From contig NZ_JALEBG010000001.1 of the NCBI RefSeq assembly GCF_022758235.1, positions 1,922,001 through 1,986,000 on the forward strand: DNA of 64,000 bases. The letters run 5' to 3'. Of the stretch, positions 1 through 8,911 are shown piece after piece (positions within the stretch are counted from its first letter, which is position 1; the number at the start of each line of letters is the position of its first letter). This DNA comes from Pontibacter liquoris. Its GTDB lineage: Bacteria > Bacteroidota > Bacteroidia > Cytophagales > Hymenobacteraceae. Made by a program: the position numbers and the translations under genes. The notes below the pieces were generated by a model. It saw only the letters and a list, made by a program, of their open reading frames with translations, did not search any database and was not told the origin of the DNA.

Positions 1-1490
1 TGCAGGTCATTCAGGCTGCCATCCACTTTGCCATCCAGCTGCAGCGTAGCCCCGGCTATACTTTTAAAGGATGGGTTCTGCGCCAGGTCCGGTGCCAGAT
101 ACTGCACATCTTTCATGCCGATGCGGCTGTTCTGGATATCCAAATCTACCTTTATCAATTCAGGATTGTCCGTCAGGGCATCAAGCGAGGGGTAGCGCAT
201 GGCCAGATGGCGCTGCAGGTGGCTGTTGCCGGTTTGCAGGTCCAGGTTGGCTAGTTCGGTATGGGTAGTGTCGAAGGTGATCTCTGATTTGAAATTCTTT
301 ACCTCGAACCCACTTTTTTCCTGCAGTGCCAGCTGGTTCAGGTTCAGGGTTGTGCGGCCCAGGCTATAGTAGAGGTCCTCGGCATCGAGCACAACGTTTT
401 TAAACAGCAGGTGATCGTAGTCCATGCCACGTGAAAGGGCAGGAGCATTAAAGTTATCGAATTTAACATCCAGGCCCGTCACATCCACGCCATTGAGCGT
501 GAGCACCCAATTCATGGGCTGGCTACTCGTTTTCTGGACAGCCGAATCGATTTCCTGTACAGTTTTTACAGGATTTACGGCAAGCGAATCGGTATCTTTA
601 TACTTGTCCTGCACATATACCACATCGGCGTTGTGCAGCTCGAACTTATCGAGGTCGATGCGGGCGTTCTTCAGATCTATTTTTTTAGCCAGCAACTCCG
701 ACTTGCCCACGGCCAGTTTGATGCTCTGTTCTGCCGGGCGGCTGTTATAGTTGAGTTTTACATTTTCCAGGGCAACCCGGTTCAGGCCGAAGTCCATTTC
801 CAGCGGCTCCGTTCCGGCTGTATCAGGAGGGGGAAGCTTGGTCTGGATGTAGGTGAAGGCCGTGTTCTTCAGTTCCACTTCATCTACCAGGTACTTCTGC
901 GCATCCAGGTCCAGCTCTTCCATGGTTGTAAGCAGGTGCCCTACGCGCCCTTTGATCCAGTTGCCGCCCGCTTCGTCACGGAAATTGACATACACATCAT
1001 CCAGGTTGATTCTGTCCAGGTTGAAGCTCATAGACGAAGCCGTATCCGCTGGCTGCGCTTCCGTGGTATCGGTGGCGAACGCCTCCATGATAAAATCATA
1101 ATTCGTCGAGCTGTCAGGTTTAATGTGCAGGTTCAGGGTGGCATGCTCAAGCGATACCTTGGCAATATCTACGTTTCCTTTGATGAGGCCCAGGATCTTC
1201 ATGTCCACGCCCAGGCGCTGGCTGTACCAGAGGGTGTCCTGCTGCTGATCTTCGACATACACGTTTTTAAGCACAAGCGCATTGCGCCAGTCCGTGGTAA
1301 AGCCGCCGATCTCGACTTTGGTTTTCAGGGTGTCCGAGAGGTAGGAAGCTCCTTTTTGTGCAACAAAATTTTGCACCGGCTGGAACTGCAGGGCTACTAC
1401 TACCAGTACCACCAGGCATACCAGAAACAGTATGATCCCGAGCAGGATTTTAAGTAAAATCTTTCCTATATGTTTAGCTGAAGCGATAAT
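1..1490 (-). CDS. TamB/AsmA-like translocation and assembly protein, N-terminal part (3' end outside window)
   Basis: The reverse strand stays open from about 1523 down to the window edge. It translates to a short basic N-terminus, one strong transmembrane segment (LFLVCLVVLVVVALQF) and a long periplasmic region of repeating beta-strand patterns with many NVKL/DVYV/LKNV-type strands, as in Bacteroidota TamB/AsmA-like proteins. These proteins bridge the inner and outer membranes and help move lipids or assemble outer-membrane proteins. The start is a problem. Between the in-frame stop at 1524-1526 and the membrane segment there is no ATG, GTG or TTG. I placed the start provisionally at ATT 1488-1490; ATA 1467-1469 and CTG 1443-1445 are alternatives, and an upstream frameshift is possible. 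The family call rests on the membrane anchor and strand repeats and is fairly secure; the start is not. Confidence 0.72.
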   Translation of the reverse strand, partial: MIASAKHIGKILLKILLGIILFLVCLVVLVVVALQFQPVQNFVAQKGASYLSDTLKTKVEIGGFTTDWRNALVLKNVYVEDQQQDTLWYSQRLGVDMKILGLIKGNVDIAKVSLEHATLNLHIKPDSSTNYDFIMEAFATDTTEAQPADTASSMSFNLDRINLDDVYVNFRDEAGGNWIKGRVGHLLTTMEELDLDAQKYLVDEVELKNTAFTYIQTKLPPPDTAGTEPLEMDFGLNRVALENVKLNYNSRPAEQSIKLAVGKSELLAKKIDLKNARIDLDKFELHNADVVYVQDKYKDTDSLAVNPVKTVQEIDSAVQKTSSQPMNWVLTLNGVDVTGLDVKFDNFNAPALSRGMDYDHLLFKNVVLDAEDLYYSLGRTTLNLNQLALQEKSGFEVKNFKSEITFDTTHTELANLDLQTGNSHLQRHLAMRYPSLDALTDNPELIKVDLDIQNSRIGMKDVQYLAPDLAQNPSFKSIAGATLQLDGKVDGSLNDL

Positions 1491-1927
1491 TCTTAGATTT
1501 AAGTGCTGTATTGCCTTACGTATTTATAAATAGAAGGATTGAGCAGCAAGGCCAAATAGTAGCTACTTTTTACAAAATTTCTCTGCTTCAGCGCCTTAAA
1601 GAGAAAGAGAGACCCTGCTTCTACTTTAAATTGTGCTATTTTATTGGCGTATTTCGCTTCCTTTATAAGTATAAACCATTAAGTATAAACTTCACTGTGG
1701 GCCGATATCTGAAGACTTTGATACATAAGCTTCAGGTAAGCAGCTATAACGTGACAACCTATTTTGCTGCAGAAAAGCTAGTATGTTCCCAATGGAGCGC
1801 TCCTTTTATATAAGTTATACTTACAGCATCAGGTTTTTAATATCTGCTTGGCAATACCTTAAGCAAATGGGCTTGTAAGTATGTGAATGTAGTAACCTGG
1901 CCCATCAGACTGCTGATACTGCTGTGC
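1491..1927. other. Intergenic, upstream of the TamB-like gene
   Basis: About 440 bases, rather AT-rich, with three copies of AAGTATA/TATACTT (near 1667, 1681 and 1814). A 100-codon open frame on the plus strand has no recognisable product. I see no RNA gene and no clear terminator. Confidence 0.5.
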
Positions 1928-3544
1928 TTAAGATGCGCTGTTTTGTAACCGGATAATGTAGCCTTCGTCTCCACCCATACTTACGGTATTGCTCACAACG
2001 GTGCCCTCCAGCTCCGGAGAGGTAGCCAGCTCGATCTTGCCGCTAAAGGAATAGTGCGCAGGCCGGAAGTAGCAGGGCCGGTGCGTGAGGTTGAGCAGAA
2101 TAAGAAAGCAGGTATCGCCATGATTGCGGGTATAAGCAAGCATCTGCTGATCGGAATATACCGGTGCATAGGTACCTACATTCAAAGCGGGTTCCTGCTG
2201 GCGCAAGGCTATCAGCCTGCGGTAGAGCGAGAGCATCGAATAGGGCTTCTGCCGTTGTGCTTCCACGTTTACCCGCCTATACGCGGCGGGTAGCCGGAGC
2301 CAGGGTTTTCCGGTTGTAAATCCCGCGCCCGCGGCGCTGCTCCATTGCATGGGCGTTCGTTCCGGGTCGCGGCTCAGGTTCAGGTCAGGCATATTGAGGC
2401 CCTGCGGGTCCTGTACTTCATCCGGCGGAATGGGCACATCGCGCATCCCGATTTCATCGCCATAGTATACAGTTGGTGTGCCCCGTAGTGTCAGCAGCAG
2501 CAGGGCGGCCACCCGCGCCTGCGATTTGCCAACGCGGCTGGTGATGCGAGGTTGGTCGTGGTTACCCAGCACCCAGTTCGGCCAGCCATCGGGCGGCAGT
2601 GCACCTTCATACTGGTCGATGGCCGCTGCGATCTCCCGCGCATCCCAGCGGCTCTGGAGCAGCAGAAAGTTGAACGGGAGGTGGGCGCCTTTCCCATCGG
2701 TGCCATAATAGGTCATCAGCTTCTGGATGGGCAGGTAAATTTCCCCGATCATCATCCGTTCCTCATAGCTATCCATGACTTTGCGCATCATCTGCACAAT
2801 AGTATGTACCTCCGGCTGGTCGGTAGAGAAAGCAGGAATAAGCTTTTCGTAGGTGGCCATGTGGGGTTGGTAGTTGGGGTTTTCCGGGTTGTTGCGCAGC
2901 TGCTTGTCCTTGATCATGTGCCACATCACATCGATCCGGAAGCCATCTACGCCTTTTTCGAGCCAGAAACGCATCACCTGTAGCATGGCTTCCTGCACTT
3001 CGGGGTTGCGCCAGTTCAGGTCGGGTTGCTCTTTAAGGAAGGCGTGGTAATAATACTGCTGTGTTTTCTCATCCCACTCCCAGCCGCTGCCTCCGAACAT
3101 GCTCAGCCAGTTGTTAGGCTCTTTGCCGTTTGATCCCGGGTTTTCCCAGATATACCAGTCGCGTTTGGGGTTGTCGCGGGAGGAGCGGGACGCCAGAAAC
3201 CAGGGGTGCTGGTCGGAAGTATGGTTTGGTACCAGATCAAGTATAAGTTTCATGTCGCGTTGGTGCACTTCCTGCAGCAGCAGGTCGAAGTCGGCCATGG
3301 AGCCGAAAAGCGAATGGATGCCGCAATAATCAGAAATGTCGTATCCAAAATCCGCCATGGGAGAAGGAAAGATAGGAGAGACCCAGATAGCATTGATGCC
3401 CAGCCATTGCAGGTAATCGAGGCGTTGGCGAATACCGGTTAAGTCGCCAATGCCATCACCGGTGCTGTCCTGAAACGAGCGAGGGTATATTTGATAGATA
3501 ATGCCTTTCTGCCACCACAGGTACTTCTGATTCTCCTTGCTCAT
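1928..3544 (-). CDS. GH13 alpha-glucosidase / oligo-1,6-glucosidase
   Basis: A 538-residue cytoplasmic glycoside hydrolase of family 13 that removes glucose from malto- or isomalto-oligosaccharides. The (beta/alpha)8 barrel motifs are in order: region I DLVPNH (103-108), region II GFRIDV with nucleophile D205, region III GEIY with acid/base E268, region IV GNHD with D330. A C-terminal beta domain follows. The residue after the nucleophile is Val, which in characterised oligo-1,6-glucosidases goes with preference for alpha-1,6 links; this is family knowledge applied by inference. There is no signal peptide. The start was set at ATG 3544 (MSKENQ), because the frame extends upstream only to a TTG that adds 17 unconserved residues. 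It is followed on the same strand by the TamB-like gene after about 440 bases, so it is probably monocistronic. Confidence 0.88.
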   Translation of the reverse strand: MSKENQKYLWWQKGIIYQIYPRSFQDSTGDGIGDLTGIRQRLDYLQWLGINAIWVSPIFPSPMADFGYDISDYCGIHSLFGSMADFDLLLQEVHQRDMKLILDLVPNHTSDQHPWFLASRSSRDNPKRDWYIWENPGSNGKEPNNWLSMFGGSGWEWDEKTQQYYYHAFLKEQPDLNWRNPEVQEAMLQVMRFWLEKGVDGFRIDVMWHMIKDKQLRNNPENPNYQPHMATYEKLIPAFSTDQPEVHTIVQMMRKVMDSYEERMMIGEIYLPIQKLMTYYGTDGKGAHLPFNFLLLQSRWDAREIAAAIDQYEGALPPDGWPNWVLGNHDQPRITSRVGKSQARVAALLLLTLRGTPTVYYGDEIGMRDVPIPPDEVQDPQGLNMPDLNLSRDPERTPMQWSSAAGAGFTTGKPWLRLPAAYRRVNVEAQRQKPYSMLSLYRRLIALRQQEPALNVGTYAPVYSDQQMLAYTRNHGDTCFLILLNLTHRPCYFRPAHYSFSGKIELATSPELEGTVVSNTVSMGGDEGYIIRLQNSAS

Positions 3545-3808
3545 AACAATGCGCTTTATACTTGGTAAAATGTTTCTTTGTACGGGATGAAGCAAGGGAG
3601 GATATTTCAGGGGATCATTTCACAAGGAGTGCTTTCGTGTAATGCAGCAAAAGTATGGAAAGGGAGGCAGGATGGGCAAGTGCTGCCGCCGGATGATATT
3701 TTCTGATAAAGTTGCGTTAAAGGAAGGCAGAACCAGTTATTTTAACAAAAATTTATACCTGAAAACCAGGAAGGTAGCAAAGGAGTATGATTTATTTAGG
3801 TGCGTGGG
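3545..3808. other. Intergenic between the divergent glucosidase gene and tRNA-Glu
   Basis: About 260 bases holding the start region of the minus-strand glucosidase and, at its right edge, the tRNA-Glu promoter. No further gene is visible. Confidence 0.4.
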
Positions 3809-3839
3809 TTTGCAGAAATAAAAACAGCCACTATATTTG
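3809..3839 (+). promoter_or_regulatory. Bacteroidota-type promoter of tRNA-Glu
   Basis: TTTG at 3809-3812, then 19 bases, then TATATTTG at 3832-3839. This fits the Bacteroidota primary-sigma consensus TTG/TTTG-N-TAnnTTTG exactly. The box ends 19 bases before the mature tRNA. Confidence 0.75.
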
Positions 3840-3858
3840 CATCACCAAACAGTAGCAC

Positions 3859-3930
3859 GGTCCGTTCGTCTAGGGGTTAGGACTCCAGATTTTCATTCTG
3901 GCAACAGGGGTTCGATTCCCCTACGGACTA
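3859..3930 (+). tRNA. tRNA-Glu (anticodon TTC)
   Basis: A 72-base cloverleaf. The acceptor stem GGTCCGT pairs with ACGGACT, with a G-U first pair. The anticodon stem CCAGA/TCTGG encloses a seven-base loop with TTC at 3892-3894, and the T arm is AGGGG TTCGATT CCCCT. The discriminator base is A at 3930. CCA is not encoded, so it must be added after transcription. It is a single tRNA with its own promoter and terminator. Confidence 0.95.
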
Positions 3931-3932
3931 CT

Positions 3933-3967
3933 AAAAAGCCCTTCAGTTAATTCTGAAGGGCTTTTTT
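3933..3967 (+). terminator. Rho-independent terminator of tRNA-Glu
   Basis: Inverted repeat AAAAAGCCCTTCAG / CTGAAGGGCTTTTTT with a six-base loop and a T-run, directly after the tRNA. The A-run on the left arm would allow activity in both directions. Confidence 0.85.
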
Positions 3968-4331
3968 ATTGTTAGTGTATACTACAGATTTACCTCCCAT
4001 CATTCGCTTCCGACATTTTGATCATTAGCCTAGCAATCGCTTTTATACTTCAGTTTCGAATCTTTACAACTAAACAACAGCAATGCTCAAATTATCTTCA
4101 AAAGTTTTTTTCTTGAATTAAGGCAGCTAGGAGAGGGAAGTGCTACTACCAGAGCAATCCAGTACGCAACTGTCAGATGCACCAAGTTAGAATCTACGTT
4201 GCCTTATTACCGGACTAGGTTGATCTCAATCAAATTCCGACTTCAAAAAGTCATGCCTCGTTTTCCCTAACAACTTTAAACATTCTTGCCTGAAAGATGT
4301 AGTACTACCATCATTCTGACCAATTTTGTTC
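3968..4331. other. Intergenic between tRNA-Glu and the TonB receptor
   Basis: About 360 bases. It has one TATACTT near 4044. No gene, riboswitch or clear TAnnTTTG box is visible. Confidence 0.4.
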
Positions 4332-6761
4332 ATGAGATTTCTACTTCTTATTGCTTTTCTGCTCCCCGTAGTCTCGTTTGCGCAGACGGGAATCATTACA
4401 GGAACTGTGCGCGACCGCAATACGCAGGAGCCGTTAATAGGCGTGTCGGTGCAGGTAACAGGTAGCCAGTTGGGTACTATAACCAATGAACAAGGCTCCT
4501 TTAAGCTCGAGAATATACCGGTGGGCAGCTATACGGTTCAAAGTGCTTATATAGGGTATCAGCCGCAAACCCGGTTTAATGTGAATGTAACAGCCGGAAA
4601 TATACAGATACTGAACTTTGAGCTGGCACCCACCTCCAATGAGTTGCAACAGGTAGAAGTGGTGGCAAACCGTAGGCAAAGTGCCGCTGTGGCCGACCTG
4701 GTTACACCGCTATCAGTGCAGAGTTTATCGGCAGAGGAGATGCGAAGCAATCCCGGCGGAAATTTTGACATTTCGAAAGTGGTGCAGGTACTCCCGGGTG
4801 TTGCCTCTAACGGCACGGGCGGCGGCAGTCGAAACGACCTGATCATACGCGGTGGCGCTCCCAATGAGAATGTCTATTACCTCGATGGTATCGAGATACC
4901 GCTTATCAACCACTTCACGACGCAAGGCAGCGCCGGCGGAGCTACCGGCATCCTGAACGTTTCGTTTATAGAAGATCTGAAAGTAAGCTCTTCGGCTTTC
5001 GATGCACGCTACAACAATGCGCTGTCGGCTGTGTTTGAATTCAAAGAGCGGTACGGCAATCCTGAACGGTTTTCCGGGAATGTACGGTTAAGCGGCTCTG
5101 AATTTGCGACAACCTTAGAAGGACCCGTAGGTGCCAAAACCACCTACCTGGTTTCAGCAAGAAGGTCTTACCTGCAGTTTCTTTTCAAGCTACTCGACCT
5201 GCCTATCCGCCCAAACTACTGGGACTTCCAGTACAAAATAGACCACAAGTTAAACGAGAAGACTTCGATCTCCTATATAGGCGTAGGGGCTATAGATGAC
5301 TTCTCCTTTGGGGTGCCCCGCGAAAGCACACCGGAAAATGAATACATTCTGCGTTCTACGCCCTACATCAACCAGTGGAACTACACCACCGGAATTGCGG
5401 TGAAAAGACTGGTGCAGGATGGGTACGTGAACCTGGCCCTGAGCCGTAATGCCTTCGACAATAGCCTGTACAAGTATGAAGCTGCGGAAGAAGGCGAGAA
5501 CCGTTCCTTTACCCTGAACACCAATTCCAGCGAAACAGAAAATAAACTGCGCCTGGATATAAATAAGTATAAAAATGGCTGGCGCTATGCCTATGGGGTG
5601 TCAGGGCAGTATGTGCAGTTTAAAAACGAAATCTTCAGCGTGATCAGGAAAGAGCTGCGCGATGAGCAGAATAACGTGGTGCAGCCCGGCGTAACGCTGA
5701 ATTATATTACTGATCTGGACTTTCTGCGTTATGGCGCTTTCGGGCAGGTGTCTAAAACAGTGCTGAATGAAAAGCTGGGTTTATCACTCGGTATCCGTAC
5801 CGATATGAATTCCTTTACCGAAGAGGGCAATAACCCACTTAAAACCCTCTCACCACGCCTGGCTGTTACTTACCTGTTAAACAAAAAATGGACGCTCAAT
5901 GCGTCATCCGGTATTTACTACAAACTGCCAGTTTATACGGTGCTGGGATATAAACAAGACGGTCTATTTCTCAACAAACAGGCAGACTATACCCGGTCAG
6001 TGCATTACGTAATCGGCACCGAGTTTCTGCCGCGCCTGGATCTGCGCTTTACCCTGGAAGGCTTTTACAAGAAATACAGCAACTACCCGGTATCTGTAAG
6101 AGATGGTATTTCGCTGGCAAACCAAGGCGGCGAATTTGGGGCTATCGGCAACGAAGCCATCGGGACAAATGGCAAAGGCAGAGCCTACGGCGCAGAGTTT
6201 TACCTGCAGAAAAAACTGACAAATACCGTATTCGGGGTGCTGTCTTATACCTATGTGGTGAGCAAGTTTGCCGGGTTAGATGAGAAGTATATTTCCAGCG
6301 CCTGGGATAACCGCCACCTGGTATCAGGCTTGCTCGGCAAAAAGTTGCCGCGCAACTGGGAGCTTGGAATCAAGTACCGGTATGCTGGTGGTGCGCCTTC
6401 TACGCCGTTTGACCTGGAAGCTTCCCGCCGAAACTATGCTTCGCTGGGAGTGGGCATTCTGGATTACACTAGGTTAAACTCCGAGCGCCTGGATCCGTTC
6501 AGCCAGCTCGACGTGCGAATAGATAAGAAGTGGAATTTCAACCAGGTTACGCTGGATCTGTTCCTGGATGTGGCCAATGTGCTTGCCAGCAACACCCCGG
6601 GCTTCGCGCGCTACACGTTTCAGCGTAACGAAGACAACACCGGATTTGCCACTTCGGACGGCAGCCCGCTGCAACCGGATGGCAGCAACGCCCTACCTGT
6701 GATCCTGGAAAACAATGACGGGAATTTGGTGCCTACGATCGGGTTCATTGTAGAATTCTAG
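4332..6761 (+). CDS. TonB-dependent outer-membrane receptor with carboxypeptidase-like N-domain
   Basis: An 809-residue outer-membrane protein for energised uptake of an unknown ligand. It has a signal peptide (MRFLLLIAFLLPVVSFAQ), then a CarboxypepD_reg-like domain of about 85 residues (TGTVRD..., LIGVSV, GSFKLENIPVGSY), then a plug domain with the typical DISKVVQVLPG and RGGAPNENVYYLDG patterns, then a 22-strand-type beta-barrel ending in a hydrophobic strand (PTIGFIVEF). The start was set at ATG 4332; a TTG two codons upstream is the other option. No SusD-like gene is next to it, so a polysaccharide-utilisation role is not supported. It is followed 41 bases later by a membrane protein on the same strand, possibly co-transcribed. 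The substrate cannot be told from the sequence. Confidence 0.9.
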   Translation: MRFLLLIAFLLPVVSFAQTGIITGTVRDRNTQEPLIGVSVQVTGSQLGTITNEQGSFKLENIPVGSYTVQSAYIGYQPQTRFNVNVTAGNIQILNFELAPTSNELQQVEVVANRRQSAAVADLVTPLSVQSLSAEEMRSNPGGNFDISKVVQVLPGVASNGTGGGSRNDLIIRGGAPNENVYYLDGIEIPLINHFTTQGSAGGATGILNVSFIEDLKVSSSAFDARYNNALSAVFEFKERYGNPERFSGNVRLSGSEFATTLEGPVGAKTTYLVSARRSYLQFLFKLLDLPIRPNYWDFQYKIDHKLNEKTSISYIGVGAIDDFSFGVPRESTPENEYILRSTPYINQWNYTTGIAVKRLVQDGYVNLALSRNAFDNSLYKYEAAEEGENRSFTLNTNSSETENKLRLDINKYKNGWRYAYGVSGQYVQFKNEIFSVIRKELRDEQNNVVQPGVTLNYITDLDFLRYGAFGQVSKTVLNEKLGLSLGIRTDMNSFTEEGNNPLKTLSPRLAVTYLLNKKWTLNASSGIYYKLPVYTVLGYKQDGLFLNKQADYTRSVHYVIGTEFLPRLDLRFTLEGFYKKYSNYPVSVRDGISLANQGGEFGAIGNEAIGTNGKGRAYGAEFYLQKKLTNTVFGVLSYTYVVSKFAGLDEKYISSAWDNRHLVSGLLGKKLPRNWELGIKYRYAGGAPSTPFDLEASRRNYASLGVGILDYTRLNSERLDPFSQLDVRIDKKWNFNQVTLDLFLDVANVLASNTPGFARYTFQRNEDNTGFATSDGSPLQPDGSNALPVILENNDGNLVPTIGFIVEF

Positions 6762-6802
6762 CCTTTTGCCTAACGAGCACTTTTCCTGAAAACCCCTGTC
6801 CG

Positions 6803-7612
6803 ATGAAAAATGTGAAGACGCTGTCCATACTCAATGCCATTTGTTTCCTGTTGCACCTGGTGCCCTCACAGCTCACGCAACTCAAGCTGATCAATAACCA
6901 AACGATAGGCGAGGTATCAGATAAGTACCCGGCGCTTTTCACTCCTGCCGGTATTACTTTCGCGATTTGGGGAGTGATTTATCTCGCCCTAACTGCTTTC
7001 TGCCTCTATCACCTGGTAAAAGCCTACAAAGCGTCGGCAGTGCATGAAGCCAATGTCGATCTGCAGCGGCTGGGCTATCTGTTCATGGCAAACAACATCG
7101 CCACCGGCCTCTGGACCATCGCCTGGGTAAGCGAATGGCTGATCGTTTCGGTAGTGCTCATATTAGTACAACTTGTAACGCTGCTGGCTATTCATCTTCG
7201 TTTGGGTATTTTTGATACAACCCGCTCCGCAGCCTCCAAATGGTTTACGCAGGTGCCCCTCAGCTTATACTTTGGCTGGATCATCATCGCCACAGTGGCC
7301 AACATCAGCGCTGCCCTGGTGGGCTTAGGCTGGAATGGTTTCGGACTAAATGAAGGCGTCTGGACCATCACCATGATCATCGCAGCCTCGCTCATTGTAT
7401 TGTTCATCGTCTATAGCAGGTCAAATCCTTTTGTGGGCCTGGTAGGCGTGTGGGCATTCTATGGTATCATACTAAAGCACCGGGACATCAACGTGGAATC
7501 AAGCCCGCAGATCATCTTAGCCGCCTGGATTAGTCTGGCAGCAGTAGCGTTATTAACGATAGCCATATTTTATAGAATAGCAGCAAGAGGGCAGCAAGCG
7601 AAACAAGTATAA
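6803..7612 (+). CDS. TspO/MBR-related tryptophan-rich membrane protein
   Basis: A 269-residue polytopic inner-membrane protein with about eight hydrophobic segments. The segment FTPAGITFAIWGVIY and the repeated Trp residues (GLWTIAWVSEW, YFGWIIIATVAN) match the large Bacteroidota proteins annotated as tryptophan-rich sensory protein, distant relatives of TspO, which binds porphyrins and related ligands. The function in this subgroup is not known. It sits 41 bases after the TonB receptor, so the two may form an operon. Confidence 0.65.
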   Translation: MKNVKTLSILNAICFLLHLVPSQLTQLKLINNQTIGEVSDKYPALFTPAGITFAIWGVIYLALTAFCLYHLVKAYKASAVHEANVDLQRLGYLFMANNIATGLWTIAWVSEWLIVSVVLILVQLVTLLAIHLRLGIFDTTRSAASKWFTQVPLSLYFGWIIIATVANISAALVGLGWNGFGLNEGVWTITMIIAASLIVLFIVYSRSNPFVGLVGVWAFYGIILKHRDINVESSPQIILAAWISLAAVALLTIAIFYRIAARGQQAKQV

Positions 7613-7688
7613 TATCACACTGTTTTCTATTATACATTCCAACGCTATTCAGACGCTCCTGTTACTTTCCAGCAAGTATAAAACAAGT

Positions 7689-7720
7689 ATAGGTGCCATT
7701 TGAAGCGAAACGGCACCTAT
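7689..7720. terminator. Hairpin between convergent genes
   Basis: Perfect 9-bp inverted repeat ATAGGTGCC (7689-7697) / GGCACCTAT (7712-7720) with a 14-base loop. It lies between the convergent membrane-protein gene and DsbA-like gene. It has no good T-run on either side, so it is only a possible bidirectional terminator. Confidence 0.45.
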
Positions 7721-7782
7721 GTTGCATTCAGCACTAGGACTTACTTATATATCCTCCTGCTGGTATATCCACCTGCTGGGCT

Positions 7783-8712
7783 TTATAAGCTCTTCGAATG
7801 CTGCAGCTTCCACATGGCGCCGTTCTTTGTCGAGATTTTTTCCAGCTTCCCTTTATCAGAAAGCTCATTTAGCAATTGCTCGCTTTCTACTCTATGTAGT
7901 CCTGCCAGTTCGGAAAACTCTTTAGCCGTAAGCGACCGATACTTTGAAAACAGCGTTTCCCAGTTTTTGCTGTAGTGACTCTTTGTGGCCGAAGGATTTA
8001 ATTTTAAAACAGCTGTTTCATAGAAAGGATAGGCTTTTGTACCGTACACCACTTCTCTGTTCCCTTGTTTGTCCAGAAAGAACAAAATAGGAAACCCTCT
8101 TACACCAAACTCTCGGGCAAGCTTTAAATCTTCCTCAAACAAGTGCTTTGCCTTGGTTTCATAATCGGTTTTTAGTTGCGCAACATATAAGCCAGCCTGT
8201 TCAGCTGCTGCTGCTAAATGCTCCCACCTGGTGATATTTTTCTTATCTAAGAAAAGCAGTTCCCGCATCTCTCTGAGAAACAAAACGGCTTTTTCTTTAT
8301 CCTGCATTTGTGCAGCCTTGAAGGCAATGGATGGGGGATAGGAGGAATGCAGCGGATCCTCCAGCCAAACGTCTCCGTCGATGGGCATATCATAATACTG
8401 GCTTACTTCATCCCAATGGTGGCCTACGTCAGCCGGCTTGCTGATGCCGCCACTGTTGTAACTCCAGTCAGGCAATAAGCCGCCCATGCGGTAATCGATT
8501 TCGATGCTGTGGCCATACTCTAATTTCAGTTTTCTGAGCTGTGGTTCAATTCCCCAGCAGGAAGAACAAATAGGGTCTGTGAAATAAACGATTTTGAGTG
8601 GCTTTGTTCCTGCCGAAGCAATCTCTACGGGAGCGGAAGCTGTTGAACCTGGCATTTCACATATGCCGGTTTCGATATCACATAAAAGCGGATTCTGGTT
8701 TTTATTTTCCAT
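7783..8712 (-). CDS. DsbA-family thioredoxin-fold protein with C-terminal winged-helix-like tail
   Basis: A 309-residue cytoplasmic protein without signal peptide. Residues about 38-230 form a DsbA/FrnE/SpxH-like thioredoxin fold with the redox motif DPICSSCW and the cis-Pro region RGFPILFFLD. The N-terminus holds a second cysteine pair (CDIETGIC, C11 and C18). Residues about 258-303 (LTAKEFSELAGL, VESEQLLNELSDKGKLEKIS, GAMWKL) look like a winged helix. It probably handles thiol/disulfide exchange or acts as an adaptor, as SpxH does for Spx; this is inference. It is divergent from an HxlR regulator 199 bases away, and the gap contains a tandem operator. Most likely HxlR controls it in response to thiol stress. 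Confidence 0.78.
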   Translation of the reverse strand: MENKNQNPLLCDIETGICEMPGSTASAPVEIASAGTKPLKIVYFTDPICSSCWGIEPQLRKLKLEYGHSIEIDYRMGGLLPDWSYNSGGISKPADVGHHWDEVSQYYDMPIDGDVWLEDPLHSSYPPSIAFKAAQMQDKEKAVLFLREMRELLFLDKKNITRWEHLAAAAEQAGLYVAQLKTDYETKAKHLFEEDLKLAREFGVRGFPILFFLDKQGNREVVYGTKAYPFYETAVLKLNPSATKSHYSKNWETLFSKYRSLTAKEFSELAGLHRVESEQLLNELSDKGKLEKISTKNGAMWKLQHSKSL

Positions 8713-8792
8713 TGTGTTGGAGTTAACTGTAGCCTTGCACCGACTTGCTTATAAAGTAAGCAGGAGTAAAGCTTTTTATTTTTTTTCTATAG

Positions 8793-8800
8793 CAAATTTA
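8793..8800 (-). promoter_or_regulatory. -7 box of the DsbA-like gene
   Basis: On the minus strand this reads TAAATTTG, a full match to TAnnTTTG, about 80 bases before the start codon. No clear TTG -33 element is present, which would suit a promoter that needs an activator bound at 8829-8864. Confidence 0.5.
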
Positions 8801-8828
8801 TAGTTAAGCTGGTTTATAATTGCTATCC

Positions 8829-8864
8829 GTTTCCTTTTAGAAACTAGTTTCCTTTAGGAAACTA
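8829..8864. promoter_or_regulatory. Tandem 18-bp operator, likely for the HxlR regulator
   Basis: Two adjacent copies of an 18-base unit: GTTTCCTTTTAGAAACTA (8829-8846) and GTTTCCTTTAGGAAACTA (8847-8864), 16 of 18 identical. Each unit is itself an inverted repeat of GTTTCC/GGAAAC. The junction also makes the perfect 12-bp palindrome GAAACTAGTTTC at 8840-8851. It sits between divergent genes, beside the DsbA-like promoter and 48 bases before the hxlR start. Dimeric winged-helix regulators bind such sites. Confidence 0.7.
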
Positions 8865-8911
8865 ATCACCTGGTTTTTACCTTTAGTTATTAGTACCTAT
8901 AAAAGTAGAAG

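Noticed and set aside
633..1457. 274-codon plus-strand frame
   Set aside because: It lies opposite the TamB-like coding region, which shows a membrane anchor and periplasmic strand pattern; the plus-strand product has no recognisable features.
1511..1813. 100-codon plus-strand frame
   Set aside because: AT-rich intergenic sequence, no ribosome site, no family resemblance.
3545..3595. 17-codon N-terminal extension of the GH13 glucosidase from a TTG
   Set aside because: ATG 3544 gives the normal family N-terminus; the extension contains no conserved residue.
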